A DNA stretch of 64,000 nucleotides from Lamellibrachia columna (taxonomy: Eukaryota > Annelida > Polychaeta > Sabellida > Siboglinidae): positions 60,218,326 to 60,282,325 of the forward strand of contig OY759265.1 in NCBI GenBank assembly GCA_963662155.1. The letters are read 5' to 3'. The notes under the pieces are model-generated. The model was not told the origin of the DNA and did no database searches. It was given only the letters and a program-made list of their open reading frames with translations. Positions 22,617 to 34,046 of the stretch are shown here, one piece after another. Position numbers and translations under genes: made by a program. Position 1 is the stretch's first letter. Each line of letters opens with the position of its first letter.

Positions 22617-23358
22617 TTCGTGCGTGTGTGTGCGTGTGTACGTGCGCATATGTATGTATGTCTACAGCATAACTCGTGAATATGATGTGTTAGAATCATA
22701 GCATTTGTCACATGGGTTCACAGTATGCATGACTCAGATAAGTGTAATCTCATACACACGGTCGCCAATACTAATTCTGTACAGCTTTAAATGGATAATT
22801 ACTATTCAATTTCAGTAATTCAGTAATATATAACAACAGTGGTTTGTTACCAAAAACTAATGGCAAAGTAACCACGATCGAAAGTTTAATATGGCCTGAA
22901 TAAATACTAGTCTCGAGTGCACTCTAGCCTGTGGTCTGCAACATATGAGACGGCAGAATACTTTCCCAGACGGCTATAGTCGTTTACAGACAATACATTG
23001 TTCGCATGGCTGCACGGAATCCCATATAATTATAATGTTTGGTTAAATAGGCCGTGACACTGCGTTCACTTGGGCATTAATAGTACACCTCGTGGATAAA
23101 TAACTGAATTAAATTAAACATGATCTATGACTTTTGCTCGAGTAGATAACGCCAGTGACTTCGGTGGAGCATGAACAGTTCGGCGCCAACAGCCGAAGCC
23201 ATTGCGAGGCACCAAACTAACGCTACGTTCCCAGACAGCGGGCATCATCACGAGCGGGCGACCGATATATCCACTCCCGGTGCACGAGTCTTTCACACGG
23301 TGCTTTTCAAACCCTAAATATCATAAATACTTCTCTCAGCTCGGAGCAGCGTGAAAAC
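22464..23358. other. Intergenic stretch with a GT/GTGC microsatellite
   Basis: Apart from the microsatellite at 22518-22635 there is no recognised feature. The region around 23130-23300 is CpG-rich but has no assignable exon. Confidence 0.6.
22518..22635. repeat. Compound (GT)n(GTGC)n microsatellite
   Basis: About 25 GT units grading into about 13 GTGC units. Alternating purine-pyrimidine DNA like this can adopt a Z-DNA form. Confidence 0.95.
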
Positions 23359-23718
23359 GTCTAAGTACTGGTAGCAGTCGTCTAAGTATTGGTAGCAGTC
23401 GTCTAAGTATTGGTAGCAGTCGTCTAAGTATTGGTAACAGTCGTCTAAGTATTGGTAGCAGTCGTCTAAGTATTGGTAGCAGTCGTCGAAGTACTTGTAG
23501 CAGTCGTCTAAGTACTTGTAGCAGTCGTCTAAGTACTGGTTAGCAGTCGTCGAAGTACTTGTAGCAGTCGTCTAAGTACTTGTAGCAGTCGTCTAAGTAC
23601 TTGTAGCAGTCGTCTAAGTATTGGTAACAGTCGTCTAAGTACTGGTTAGCAGTCGTCGAAGTACTTGTAGCAGTCGTCTAAGTACTTGTAGCAGTCATCT
23701 AAGTACTGGTAGCAGTCG
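23359..23718. repeat. 21-22-bp minisatellite, about 17 copies
   Basis: Unit GTCTAAGTATTGGTAGCAGTC, with variant positions (TACTGG, TACTTG, GGTTAGC, GTCGAAG). The pattern of the variant GGTTAGCAGTCGTCGAAGTA recurs near 23540 and 23645, which suggests amplification of multi-unit blocks. Confidence 0.95.
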
Positions 23719-25406
23719 GCCTGATCGCGACGAACACAACAACGTTAGTAATTGAAGCTGCAGTGACCGCGACATTGACATAACCGTGAAACCACCAATG
23801 ACTGCATTCGAAAGGCTCGAGAAAGTATCGCATGAGCGCTACAGTGTGGAGGGAGACGCGTAGATGCATATTCTCCCGCTATAATGTTTTCTGTCATAAC
23901 AAGTTTTCGCAGCAATCTTAGCTTTGCGCCAACATTTTTAAGCTCAAAGCCAAACGCCTCCGAGGTATCTGAAGTATGAGCATGTGTGCCAACTGTTGGA
24001 ATTCTATATTCTCTCCTTCTAAAATTAAGTCCTGCGCTTCATACAAACACACGCTTAAGTACGTACGCACATGTGAACGCCCGCATGCACGCACACACGC
24101 AAGGACGCGCGCGTACACATACGCACGCACGCATGCGTGACAACTGTTCGTTTGTTTATTTGTTTACATGGGTTTGTTTATGTGTAGAAAATAGTATGTG
24201 TCAGAATACACCAGTTGTCATAAACTTATGGTCACATATCACGTTTGCGAAATTTAAATCTTAATTTCATAATATGAATACTTTGGCCGACATGATAAAA
24301 TGCTAACGTAAGTTCTTTCATTATTGTTAGGTTATGATAACACTATGCTGTTCGCAATAAATTACATTATTACAATGCTGTTGTTTCAATCTGTTCGCAC
24401 TAAATTACATTATTGCAATGCTGTTGTTTCAATCTGTTCGCACTAAATTACATTATTGCAATGCTGTTGTTTCAGTGGTTTTCTTCAACATTGCACTCAG
24501 AATAACTATATAATATAGGATACGTTGTTTTATTTGTCTTAGTTTCTGTGGCACTGACTTGTATACGAGCCGAAATAGCCCGCCCAGTGAGACATTGCAC
24601 AGGCTGTTCGCCAATACTTTCCGACGCGATATAATAGTTTTCGTCGTGTGCATTTCTGTCCCGTCTATGACGCGTGCCGGGAATACGAGTTGTAGCACCC
24701 CCACACATCGCCTCCACGAGACACTTATCTCCCCGTCGGAGTCACCGTCTATTCGCGGGTTTTATTATCCACGTTTACATCAGCTAACAGCGGTGCGCGC
24801 CGGTATGAGGTGTGTAATCGGTCATATGGTAGCAACGACACATTGGGTGGTTCCCAGCTATAAGCATAATGTTATGTCGTCGACAAAATGGTAGCCACGT
24901 CGGATACCATAACGTGTACAGTCAACATCAAAGTTCGGCACCATTTTGTACAGTCATCAGGATCATGCTAATTAAGTCGCGTGACTGATTATTATTTCAC
25001 AACTTCGGACGTGCGCTGACCGAGTCAGTTGCTCAACTCTGCTCGCGAGAACACTATCTGCAGGGACGCAGCTACTTAGCAAGCATCACTTTGTCGACAC
25101 ATTAATACTCGCATTCCTTTGATATAAAACGAGCCATCAGTCAACCACACAAGGACGACCAACCGCAGACGTCGGTACGCATGGAAACTGCTTTTTGCAT
25201 AATTAACATGCAGCGAATATATGAGAATACTTAAAATGTGTTTTTAATTAAACTGACCCGAATCAATAAAAAATGGGACTCTGTTTCTTGTTGACTGCCA
25301 ACCTTCAGACTGGCAGACCGTTAGCAACCAGACATTACCCAGACTGTTCTACAACCACCACCTCGTCCTCGTCAACTATCTACGAATAATAATACGAATG
25401 TCACAT
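23719..25406. other. Intergenic stretch, small repeats only
   Basis: Contains the 43-bp triplicate at 24348-24475 and ACGC-rich DNA around 24050-24135. A CpG-rich part at 24580-25080 has open frames on both strands but no motif or splice structure that I can defend. Confidence 0.55.
24348..24475. repeat. 43-bp tandem repeat, 3 copies
   Basis: Unit TGTTCGCACTAAATTACATT ATTGCAATGCTGTTGTTTCA ATC; the first copy has two changes. Confidence 0.95.
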
Positions 25407-25650
25407 CTAACTATCCAATCAACACCTTCCTTCCATTGTTTCTAACTATCCAATCAACACCTTCCTTCCATTGTTTCTAACTATCCAATCAACACCTTCC
25501 TTCCATTGTTTCTAACTATCCAATCAACACCTTCCTTCCATTGCTTCTAACTATCCAATCAACACCTTCCTTCCATTGTTTCTAACTATCCAATCAACAC
25601 CTTCCTTCCATTGCTTCTAACTATCCAATCAACACCTTCCTTCCATCGCC
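25407..25650. repeat. 35-bp minisatellite, about 7 copies
   Basis: Unit CTAACTATCCAATCAACACC followed by TTCCTTCCATTGTTT. Copies are nearly identical, alternating GTTT and GCTT. Each copy carries an ATCCAATCA (CCAAT-type) motif. Confidence 0.95.
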
Positions 25651-26009
25651 TCGGTTTGTCAGTCTCACACCAACAACCATCTAATTGCTTCTAGTTATGT
25701 TCGCTTCTCAACTTACATATCTCGCCCTTGAGGGTTTCCTGTTTAGAACATACCCTGGTTAGTAGAACTCATTCAAGTGTGTATGGTCTACACATTGATA
25801 AATACATCTGTTTACTCCCAGGAGAGCGAAACCTTCCTGATTCCCACGACTTGCAACGACAGATTTATAAAGAAACGTCGTCTTGACACATTGAAACACC
25901 ACAAGTGCGTGCGTGAGTGAGTGAGTGCGTGCGTGCGTCAACGTGATATTGATATTTTCGTCCTAATTTTACTTTTAAAGCTAAACAATATTGTTTTAGC
26001 TATACAGTA

Positions 26010-26338
26010 TATAGTATTATTATTATTATTATTATTCAGTTTTAATTTCTTCTTGCTTATATTTATTAAAATTTATTTTGTAGATTAATTCACTTGTTTT
26101 AGCTGATTGATGGTGTTATTTATCTTAATTAGGTAATTTATTTATTTTAACATTTAAGCTAACCTGCTTTAATCTACTGATGTCAATGCAGCTGTGTCAT
26201 CTTAATTTTTTTGTATTGTTATATTTAGATTTGTTTTTATTTAAACTATTTGTGTTATGTACAGCGCTGCGAATACTAATGGATATGGCGCAATAAATAA
26301 TAGTAATAATAATAATAATAATAATTATTATTATTATT
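26010..26338. mobile_element. Retroelement 3'-end-like sequence with (TAA)n tail
   Basis: The stretch ends GTACAGCGCTGCGAATACTA...TGGCGCAATAAATAATAG followed by (TAA)n and then (TTA)n. GTACAGCGCT...GGCGC.ATAAAT plus a trinucleotide tail is a common 3' end of invertebrate SINE/LINE families. The (TAT)n at 26015 may mark the other border. Family and full extent are uncertain. Confidence 0.45.
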
Positions 26339-27489
26339 ACACATACGCGTCGTATTCGTCAACGAGTGGCAAATTAGCTGTTGGACTTCGTCGATATCGA
26401 TTCAATCCGAGTGCATCTACCCGTAGCTGAGGGCGGCCGTCGTCACCGGCGGAACGGAGACGCCGACCAACGCGAGTCGGTTTTACGGCGGCGCCACAGC
26501 TCGATCGATAAAAGCATTTATCAGCGGATATTTCAGCGGTATGCGGGTGTTGGCCGCGTCGACGCTGGCAGAGGGAGGAAACCTGGGGAACGACCGAGGG
26601 CGTGGATGCGGCCGGGATGCGGAGGGTCAGGGCGATATCGTGCAGGGTGTACCCTTAGGAAGACGTTACTGCGCGCAGCTGCTAAAGAGGTCAGGCTTCA
26701 GTTAGACTTCCTGGTGTGTTACAGAATGCTACGGCATTACGGTTGTAGGGCATAGTAAGTTTGGACATAGGATGATAAAAACTTTCATATGACCTGACAT
26801 AAATGAGTTTGAGCAGGGACATTGCCAGGTTTGCTGGAAGAAGGTGTTGAGAGTGAAATGGTAGATTTTTTAGATGACTTTAATGGGCTGAAGGATATTT
26901 GGGATTTGTTTTCATTAAACACTTGTGCGCCGTAATTCGTGCACATATTGATAAACATTGACGGGTATCGCACATACAGGCATTTTGCAAGAGCTAGAAA
27001 TGTCTAATTTTGACTAAACCCAATCGGCATGTCAGTGTGATGATGACAACGGCACGTAAAACGTTTACGAATTGTTGACGTTTTCATATAATCATGCAAA
27101 ACGTTGCCATGGCCACCAGTGGGAAAATCAACTATAGGCTGTATATTAAGTGTACCTTCGGGGTCAGACCTTAGCTACACTTCCGGAAGTGTTTCATGAA
27201 TGTAGTGTAATGCAAGTTGGGTGATTTAAAGGGAATAACAAAAACGATTGCTTGAAATCATATTATATTACATCTTGTAGTATATTTCCATTTCCACAAC
27301 AACAACAAATTCATTAGAATTCCATTAATTAATAATTCCAAGTAATACTCTGTTCTACCGGCCTGTCTCGATTATGCATATTTTCCCCGCGCTTATCGGC
27401 AAGCTTCGACGTGACGTCACTGACAATAAGGAAGTGCTACAAGACAGGGACTTTCCATTTATTTACCATACTGTTGACAGCGATAGCGG
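26339..27489. other. Intergenic stretch with a CpG-rich island
   Basis: 26340-26760 is strongly CpG- and GC-rich compared with its surroundings and has a 124-codon plus-strand frame rich in Arg and Gly, with no recognisable domain. It could be a promoter-type CpG cluster or an unrecognised exon. The rest is AT-rich with nothing assigned. Confidence 0.4.
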
Positions 27490-27896
27490 TTGTTTAGAAA
27501 CAAGCGTCATAATGGTTTATACCTTTATTGTGCGGCATTTGATTGTAATGCAAACAGTAGTAAGAACAAAGTAACATGTAGTTGGTTCAAGTTCCCTACG
27601 GAGCCAACTTTGTTTAAAAAAGCAAACGTCAAGCCGACGAAGCACAGCCGGCTTTGCTCGCTTCGAGAAAACTTGTTTCGACTGCGTTCCGGACCAGAGA
27701 AGGTGCAGCCCTGTGTTATCCAGGTGCTAAAGTCTTTTTGAAAAAGGATGATGTACCCATATTATTCCCAGTAGTGGAAGCTATGTTGATGCCACCAATC
27801 CGTAGAACACAGGCAGTGACACAGGCGTCGACGACCACTGTCCACCTAGGATCGAAGCGAACTGTCAGCGCGGATACAGATGATGTCGGCTCACGG
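27490..27896 (+). pseudogene. THAP-type zinc finger relic
   Basis: Plus-strand translation gives YCAAFDCNANSSKNKVTCSW, then FKFPTEP, TKHSRLCSL and, in a second frame, FLKKDDVPILFP. These match the THAP domain in order: C-x4-C, a K..v..f.FP segment, TK.S.lCS, and the closing AVPTIF-like box (here DVPILF). THAP domains are C2CH zinc-dependent DNA-binding modules of P-element-type transposases and derived host proteins. Key residues are lost: the central Trp after FKK is missing, the final His of C2CH (CSLHF expected, CSLRE seen) is absent, and a frame change lies near 27715. It is probably a dead gene or transposase fragment. Confidence 0.65.
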
Positions 27897-27898
27897 TG

Positions 27899-28010
27899 AA
27901 TTCGGCCCGGTCAATTCGGACAGCATTCTTTGGATAGTTCGGCCCGCAACTCCGGTAACTTCGGCCTCAGAGCACAACGGGCATAGTGATCTCGGCCCAA
28001 ACGATTGTGT
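27899..28010. repeat. Irregular TTCGGCC-type repeat
   Basis: TTCGGCC (or a close variant) recurs about five times at irregular spacing of roughly 20-40 bp (for example near 27900, 27941, 27959 and 27992). A degenerate tandem array is likely. Confidence 0.5.
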
Positions 28011-28365
28011 AACGAGCACATGAAGTTTAATGTGTGTCTTACTGTGACTAAAGCATTCTATTTATTCTGTCTATCCACGTGATCGCTCATCTTATTAGCT
28101 TCGAATCTTTGCGCGCGCTCTGCGAGTTAGACGCATTAAACATACATTTTTACATTTTAGCATGTAGTACATACAATATTAAACGTTGTGTACACACCAA
28201 GAAAGCATTTTAGCTAGTGCCTTGTTGTTATTCCCTTTAAGTGATTCTAGTTGCCAATAAGTAACTGTATACAAATCAGGCAGCAAGGTTGGAATGTTTG
28301 AAATGTTGCACTTTTGGCACTGAGATGTTGCGGTATGAGGCGGATTTGAAGACGCAAAGTATTGT

Positions 28366-28537
28366 GGTGGTGACATTCCCAAAACACCGATAGGCGTATT
28401 AATATTTTGGTGGTGACATTCCCAAAACACCGATAGGCGTATTAATATTTTGGTGCTGACATTCCCAAAAACACCGGTAGGCGTATTAATATTTTGGTGG
28501 TGACATTCCCAAAACACCGATAGGCGTATTAATATTT
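28366..28537. repeat. 43-bp tandem repeat, 4 copies
   Basis: Unit TGGTGGTGACATTCCCAAAA followed by CACCGATAGGCGTATTAATATTT; one copy has GGTGCTG and an extra A. It abuts a second array directly. Confidence 0.95.
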
Positions 28538-28712
28538 ACACTCCAACCCTGACATACATGTTCCATCACAACAGTATCCGGTCCATTAGACTGTTCAAAG
28601 CGCTTTACACTCCACCCCTGACAGACCTGTTCCATCACAACAGTATCCGGCCCATTAGACTGTTCAAAGCGCTTTACACTCCACCCCTGACAGACCTGTT
28701 CCATCACAACTT
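28538..28712. repeat. 69-bp tandem repeat, 2.5 copies
   Basis: Copies start at 28538, 28607 and 28676, with ACACTCCACCCCTGACAGAC...TTCAAAGCGCTTT. Contiguous with the 43-bp array on its left. Confidence 0.95.
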
Positions 28713-28799
28713 TAACTATCCTGCAATTACGGACACTGTTCTTTCACATATTTCCACCACTGTCTATAGCCAGGTACTCAGTTATACAGCTGAGTGAAC

Positions 28800-31280
28800 T
28801 GGAACAACCTTTAAGTAGGTCTAACCACCGAGCTACCGCGCACAACGTAATCCTGCTACAATCGAGCTAGACCAGGAATGTTCGTAATGCAGCTACTCCT
28901 AGACGCTTTGCATCTCGAGCACCAAACTTTCGGGGTTTCATCTGCGACCCTAGGAAGGAGTCATAACACTTTTATTTAATTTTCTTTAAATTCGTCCCAC
29001 TATTACCCCGAAGTTATCCCTCCAGAGGGCAGAGGATGGGTATTTTTGGGAGTACAGTATAATGATGCTAGCACTATTAGTTAACTACCACAAAATGACA
29101 TGGCGTATCTCTGAGTTGATTCGATTAACATGTTTAGATGGGGTTTAGATGGGGGGGGGGGAGGGCACGAGAAACGCGCACGGAACTTGTCGGGTGGACC
29201 TAGAGTCTGAGACATTCATGTTTTTAACCGTCGGTGGTCGTTCTTTGTTCCGAGCCAGATGTTATAACGAGGCCGATGTTGTGCCAAGTCTCTGACGTCG
29301 GCGCCATATTGGCGGGCCGCACCTCTACACACCTGCGGTAGCAACGCAACTGTTGCGAAAACGCCGTTGCGCAAGCGGGGATCTCAGATATTTGTTGTAA
29401 AATGTGGACGCGTTTCAATCAGCCAATGGATCAATGACATCAATCAATAAATCAAGACATCAAGAAATCAACCACTCAAATCAATCAAATAAATTAAATA
29501 AATCGATATATCTATAGACCATCAATATACCATTCTGTCAATAAGTCAACCAATCAATATACATCTATAAAGCGTCAGATAGGTGGCTCCGATCAAAGTG
29601 GTTGTACAATGAAAAAGCATTGTAGCGATGTGATTATGGTAGACGCATATAAAAAATGGATGTAATGTCTCAATGTAACGCTATTTAAAAAGGTAGCACA
29701 CCTTGGCACCATGCCACGGCGCGGCTTAGACTATTCCAGTAGGGATGCTAAAAACTGCCACTAATTAATCCGTTCAGTCGTCTGCTTCTCATAAAAATCA
29801 GGTTCGTCTCGTGTTCCTAGAAGCGACATTGAATCAAAGAATCTGCAAAATGCTATAAGCCCGGCAACAGTCGGAGATGTTCCCACATGTGCTGCGAGTG
29901 TAATACCGTAATACGGTCTGCCCGAGACGTTGATCCAGGTGTTTTACGAGAAAGTAACATGTCGGTTTTATCAAGAAGCGAAGACGGCTGCCAGTAGCCG
30001 TGCCGTCTGTTACCGGAGCCAGACACTAGCTGATAACTTCCGTCGTGCGGAACGACAGAGCTGTCGGCTTTCATTCCGTTCGTTGAAGCACCGTAAGACG
30101 TATGGGCTCGTGTCTTCGGCGCATTCGTCTTGGTGATCTTTGATCTACATTGAAGATTACGTCTCATGTCTTGCACTGTGGTAGTGTGTGTCCTGTTGCT
30201 TGGCTCTCTCCCAAGATCAGCCAAAAATGGTGTCAGTGTACGGAATAACCATTCTCGTTTTCGACAGACAGTCATCCGGTCCCAAACTCATCCACATATT
30301 CCAGTGCCTTTATGGTTTACACCAGGTAACCTACACAATTGTATTTTAACATGTATAATCCTCGTGCATTCTCGACAGGTGTTCGTCGCAATGCTTCCTC
30401 GTTCGCCACTCGTGTATTTACCGAAACGTCAGAAGTGAAAACAAATATTGACAAAACAGTTGACACATGATACCCGCCAGAAACTGAAAACGTAACAAAA
30501 TAAATGCTACCGCATCAGCGCCTCTACGATTCTTTCCCAGTCGGGCTTTAAAGCCACTGATACTTATCGCGTCATCTGTAACGGTATTTTGTTGATGTGA
30601 AGGCGGTCGACAACTCGGCTTCAAGCGGGGCGGTGCAGGGAGGCTACGGTGTTGTTATAGGGGCGTATTATACGTGAGACCAAATGTACATTGTCGGGTC
30701 TACGCTGAGCACAAGGAATAGTAAGAGCGGGTTAGAAAGGGGTTGTACGCCCTAACTCTAAGATTGTCGCACCCTAAAATGAAGCGCTGACCTTGTTTTG
30801 CTTGTTCGAAATACGGCAATATTAACACATTAGTATGTTCTGGTCTCCCTCTCACACCCTCTGAAGTCTACATCGTTTGTCCGACCCTGATTAAACATGT
30901 CGCTTGGTGATTCACAATTACTGAGCATGTGTTATACATTTAAAAAGGTATGAACCCGCTACATTTAATGTCGAATTTAGAATGCCGACAAGGCAACGTC
31001 TCGGCAGGAAGTCGGTCGTAAAGAGTAGTGAAGATCCTATTTCAGTATCAGTTTCAAATTCTCATCCGCCGTGATTTACGTTCTCCTGCTATTGCGGTGT
31101 GGCTCAAAATACGAAAGTGAACATTTTGTAGGGATATATTTTAAATGTTGCTAAGGGGCTGCAATTCACCAAATTACACTAATTAAAGATAACTAATTTT
31201 ATTAATATTGCTAATATTATCGGTTCATTGCGTTCTGCATTGAACGTTTATCAAAAATACACGAATACACTGGCCAATGA
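28800..31280. other. Intergenic stretch, nothing assigned
   Basis: About 2.5 kb. It includes a G11 run at 29152-29162 and short AATCAATCAA-type low-complexity DNA at 29420-29570. CpG-rich pieces occur at 29160-29420 and 29850-30280, where the open frames up to 140 codons show no domain. No transposon end or exon could be supported. Confidence 0.55.
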
Positions 31281-31387
31281 AAGTGTTAAATGATGAAGGG
31301 CTGTACAACAGTGTACAACAGTGTACAACAGTGTACAACATTGTTTGTATGGCACACATTTCAGAAGATCAGACGATGGAGGCGGAT

Positions 31388-31473
31388 GGGCCACACATTC
31401 AGGGCCACACACTCAGGGCCACACATTCAGGGCCACACACTCAGGGCCACACATTCAGTGCCACACACTCAGG
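31388..31473. repeat. 14-bp tandem repeat
   Basis: About six copies of CACACAYTCAGGGC, alternating T and C at one position, which makes a 28-bp higher-order unit. Preceded by three copies of ACAGTGTACA near 31308-31340. Confidence 0.9.
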
Positions 31474-31534
31474 AGAGATGGAAATAACAACACAACAATA
31501 TCATTAACCTGGGTCCTGAGGGTAAATGGTAAAT

Positions 31535-32245
31535 AGGAAGGTCAAAACCAACAGGGAGAATGACTGGAAGTAGAGAGAAAACAACTCGGACGACGGAGTC
31601 TTGGGATATGGCGGAGAACACAGCTAGAGACTGTACAGAGTGGCAGAAGTGACTAAGTGGCAGAAGTGACTAAGTGGCAGAAGTGACTAAGTGGCAGAAG
31701 TGACTACTAAGTGGCAGAAGTGACAAAGAGGCAGAAGTGACTAAGTGGCAGGAGTGACTAAGTGGCAGAAGTGACGAAGTGGCAGAAGTGACTAAGTGGC
31801 AGCAGTGACGAAGTGGCAGAAGTGACTACTAAGTGGCAGAAGTGACTAAGTGGCAGAAGTGACAAAGTGGCAGAAGTGACTACTAAGTGGCAGAAGTGAC
31901 TAAGTGGCAGAAGTGACTAAGTGGCAGCAGTGACTAAGTGGCAGAAGTGACTACTAAGTGGCAGAAGTGACTAAGTGGCAGAAGTGACTAAGTGGCAGGA
32001 GTGACTAAGTGGCAGAAGTGACGAAGTGGCAGAAGTGACTAAGTGGCAGAAGTGACTAAGTGGCAGAAGTGACTAAGTGGCATAAGTGACTAAGTGGCAG
32101 AAGTGACTACTAAGTGGCAGAAGTGATTAAGTGGCAGAAGTGACTAAGTGGCAGAAGTGACTAAGTGGCAGGAGTGACTAAGTGGCAGAAGTGACGAAGT
32201 GGCCGCATGCACCAACTAAAGGGTGCTAAGAGGGTAAGTAAGTAT
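31535..32245 (+). pseudogene. LINE C-terminus split by a 17-bp minisatellite
   Basis: 31541-31654 reads in one frame as GRSKPTGRMTG...TTRTTESWDMAENTARD then CTEWQK, like the C-terminal GRP.xxW..AxDRxxWR segment of non-LTR ORF2 proteins. At 32201 the sequence resumes as GTGGCCGCATGCACCAACTAA (VAACTN stop), then AAAGGGTGCTAAGAGG and a GTAAGTAAGTA tail. The LINE at 19741-22450 ends in the same way: WRNMVDALC, stop, GGGGCCAAGAGG, TAAG repeats. The array between EWQK and VAACTN begins in the very codons for EWQK (GAGTGGCAGAAG), so it looks like an in-place expansion. Confidence 0.6.
31650..32203. repeat. 17-bp minisatellite (AAGTGGCAGAAGTGACT), about 32 copies
   Basis: Unit AGTGGCAGAAGTGACTA with variants ACTACTA (three extra bases), GGAGTG, GCAGTG and GACGA, arranged in recurring blocks. 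It is embedded in a LINE 3' end. Confidence 0.95.
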
Positions 32246-32324
32246 TACGTTTTGATGTGTGGAAACTGGACGAAAATGGTTGGACGAGGCTGCTACATCC
32301 TTCCGCCGAAAACCCACCGACTGC

Positions 32325-33352
32325 ACCGGCCATTCAACAGTGTAAGCACGTGTACCGACCATTCAACAGTGTAAGCACGTGCACCGGCCATTCAACAGTG
32401 TAAGCACGTGCACCGGCCATTCAACAGTGTAAGCACGTGTACCGACCATTCAACAGTGTAAGCACGTGTACCGGCCATTCAACAGTGTAAGCACGTGTAC
32501 CGACGTGGTAGACTGCACCGGCCATTCAACAGTGTAAGCACGTGTACCGACCATTCAACAGTGTAAGCACGTGTACCGGCCATTCAACAGTGTAAGCACG
32601 TGTACCGACGTGGTAGACTGCACCGGCCATTCAACAGTGTAAGCACGTGTACCGGCCATTCAACAGTGTAAGCACGTGTACCGACCATTCAACAGTGTAA
32701 GCACGTGCACCGGCCATTCAACAGTATAAGCACGTGCACCGGCCATTCAACAGTGTAAGCACGTGTACCGACCATTCAACAGTGTAAGCACGTGTACCGA
32801 CCATTCAACAGTGTAAGCACGTGCACCGGCCATTCAACAGTGTAAGCACGTGCACCGGCCATTCAACAGTGTAAGCACGTGTACCGACGTGGTAGACTGC
32901 ACCGGCCATTCAACAGTGTAAGCACGTGTACCGACGTGGTAGACTGCACCGGCCATTCAACAGTGTAAGCACGTGTACCGGCCATTCAACAGTGTAAGCA
33001 CGTGTACCGACGTGGTAGACTGCACCGGCCATTCAACAGTGTAAGCACGTGTACCGGCCATTCAACAGTGTAAGCACGTGTACCGACCATTCAACAGTGT
33101 AAGCACGTGCACCGGCCATTCAACAGTATAATCACGTGCACCGGCCATTCAACAGTGTAAGCACGTGTACCGACCATTCAACAGTGTAAGCACGTGTACC
33201 GACCATTCAACAGTGTAAGCACGTGCACCGGCCATTCAACAGTGTAAGCACGTGTACCGGCCATTCAACAGTGTAAGCACGTGTACCGACGTGGTAGACT
33301 GCACCGGCCATTCAACAGTGTAAGCACGTGTACCGACGTGGTAGACTGCACC
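32325..33352. repeat. 29-bp satellite with a CACGTG site in every unit
   Basis: About 33 units of CCATTCAACAGTGTAAGCAC followed by GTGTACCGR, so AGCACGTGTACC or AGCACGTGCACC spans each junction. An 18-bp spacer (ACGTGGTAGACTGCACCG) interrupts the units at intervals, and blocks of several units plus spacer recur. CACGTG is the palindromic E-box bound by bHLH and bHLH-zipper factors. No coding content. Confidence 0.95.
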
Positions 33353-33359
33353 TGGATTC

Positions 33360-33846
33360 AGTTCAACTGCAGAAAGACATCGATTTCGCAAACAGATTTG
33401 GACAGCGAAGTCTTAACCAGGATATGCAAATTAAAGAAGAATTAGGTAATTAATAATGTACAGTCGCATATGTTAACTGGAAACATCGTGTATTGTTCGT
33501 TACGTGTACACATTCGTCTGTTTGTAGATGTCCAATAGACGCCATCCCGGTTTCACCAGGCAGGAACGGCGACATCAACCCGTTAATTAGCGGGCGTGTT
33601 GCGCCGAGGTTCCGACAGCCGGGTTACATGACGGAGTTGCCAAGTTAGCAAGATGTTCCCAGATGTTCGGTAGCCACTGGGTGGGCTGGGCTGCACACGG
33701 AAACTTCCCACCTGGGATATCCTGGCACAGTTTGTTGTTGCTCTCCTCTTTGTCCCTGAAGTCGGATGTGATCGACACTGATCCTCGACGTTCTGATCCC
33801 GTTTCACTGCTGCCTCCTCCACCCGTTTCCATTCCCCATATCTTTC
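33360..33846. other. Spacer between satellites; unassigned minus-strand open frames
   Basis: Unique-looking sequence. A minus-strand frame at 33587-33832 (with LCQDIPGGKFPC and WLPNIWEHLANL) is not low-complexity, but I see no domain and no convincing splice sites, so it is not called as a gene. Confidence 0.4.
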
Positions 33847-34046
33847 GATCTCGTTCTCTACCTCTCTCCCAATCCCGTTCTCTACCCCTCTCCCAATCTC
33901 GTTCTCTACCCCTCTCCCAATCTCGTTCTCTACCCCTCTCCCAATCTCGTTCTCTACCCCTCTCCCAATCTCGTTCTCTACCCCTCTCCCAATCTCGTTC
34001 TCCACCCCTCTCCCAATCCCGTTCTCTACCCCTCTCCCAATCCCGC
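33847..34046. repeat. 24-bp minisatellite, about 8 copies
   Basis: Unit TCTCTACCCCTCTCCCAATC TCGT. The 24-bp period keeps frames open on both strands (SRSLPLSQ on plus, ENEIGRGV on minus). Those frames are artefacts of the array. Confidence 0.95.

Noticed and set aside
22518..22635. Possible telomere or CRISPR-like repeat
   Set aside because: It is a simple GT/GTGC microsatellite without spacers. None of the other arrays has the constant repeat and unique spacer pattern of CRISPR either.
26381..26755. 124-codon plus-strand Arg/Gly-rich frame
   Set aside because: Lies in a CpG-rich patch where stops are rare; no domain, signal or splice evidence. Kept only as part of the intergenic note.
29853..30275. 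140-codon minus-strand frame
   Set aside because: No recognisable motif, skewed composition and no splice context.
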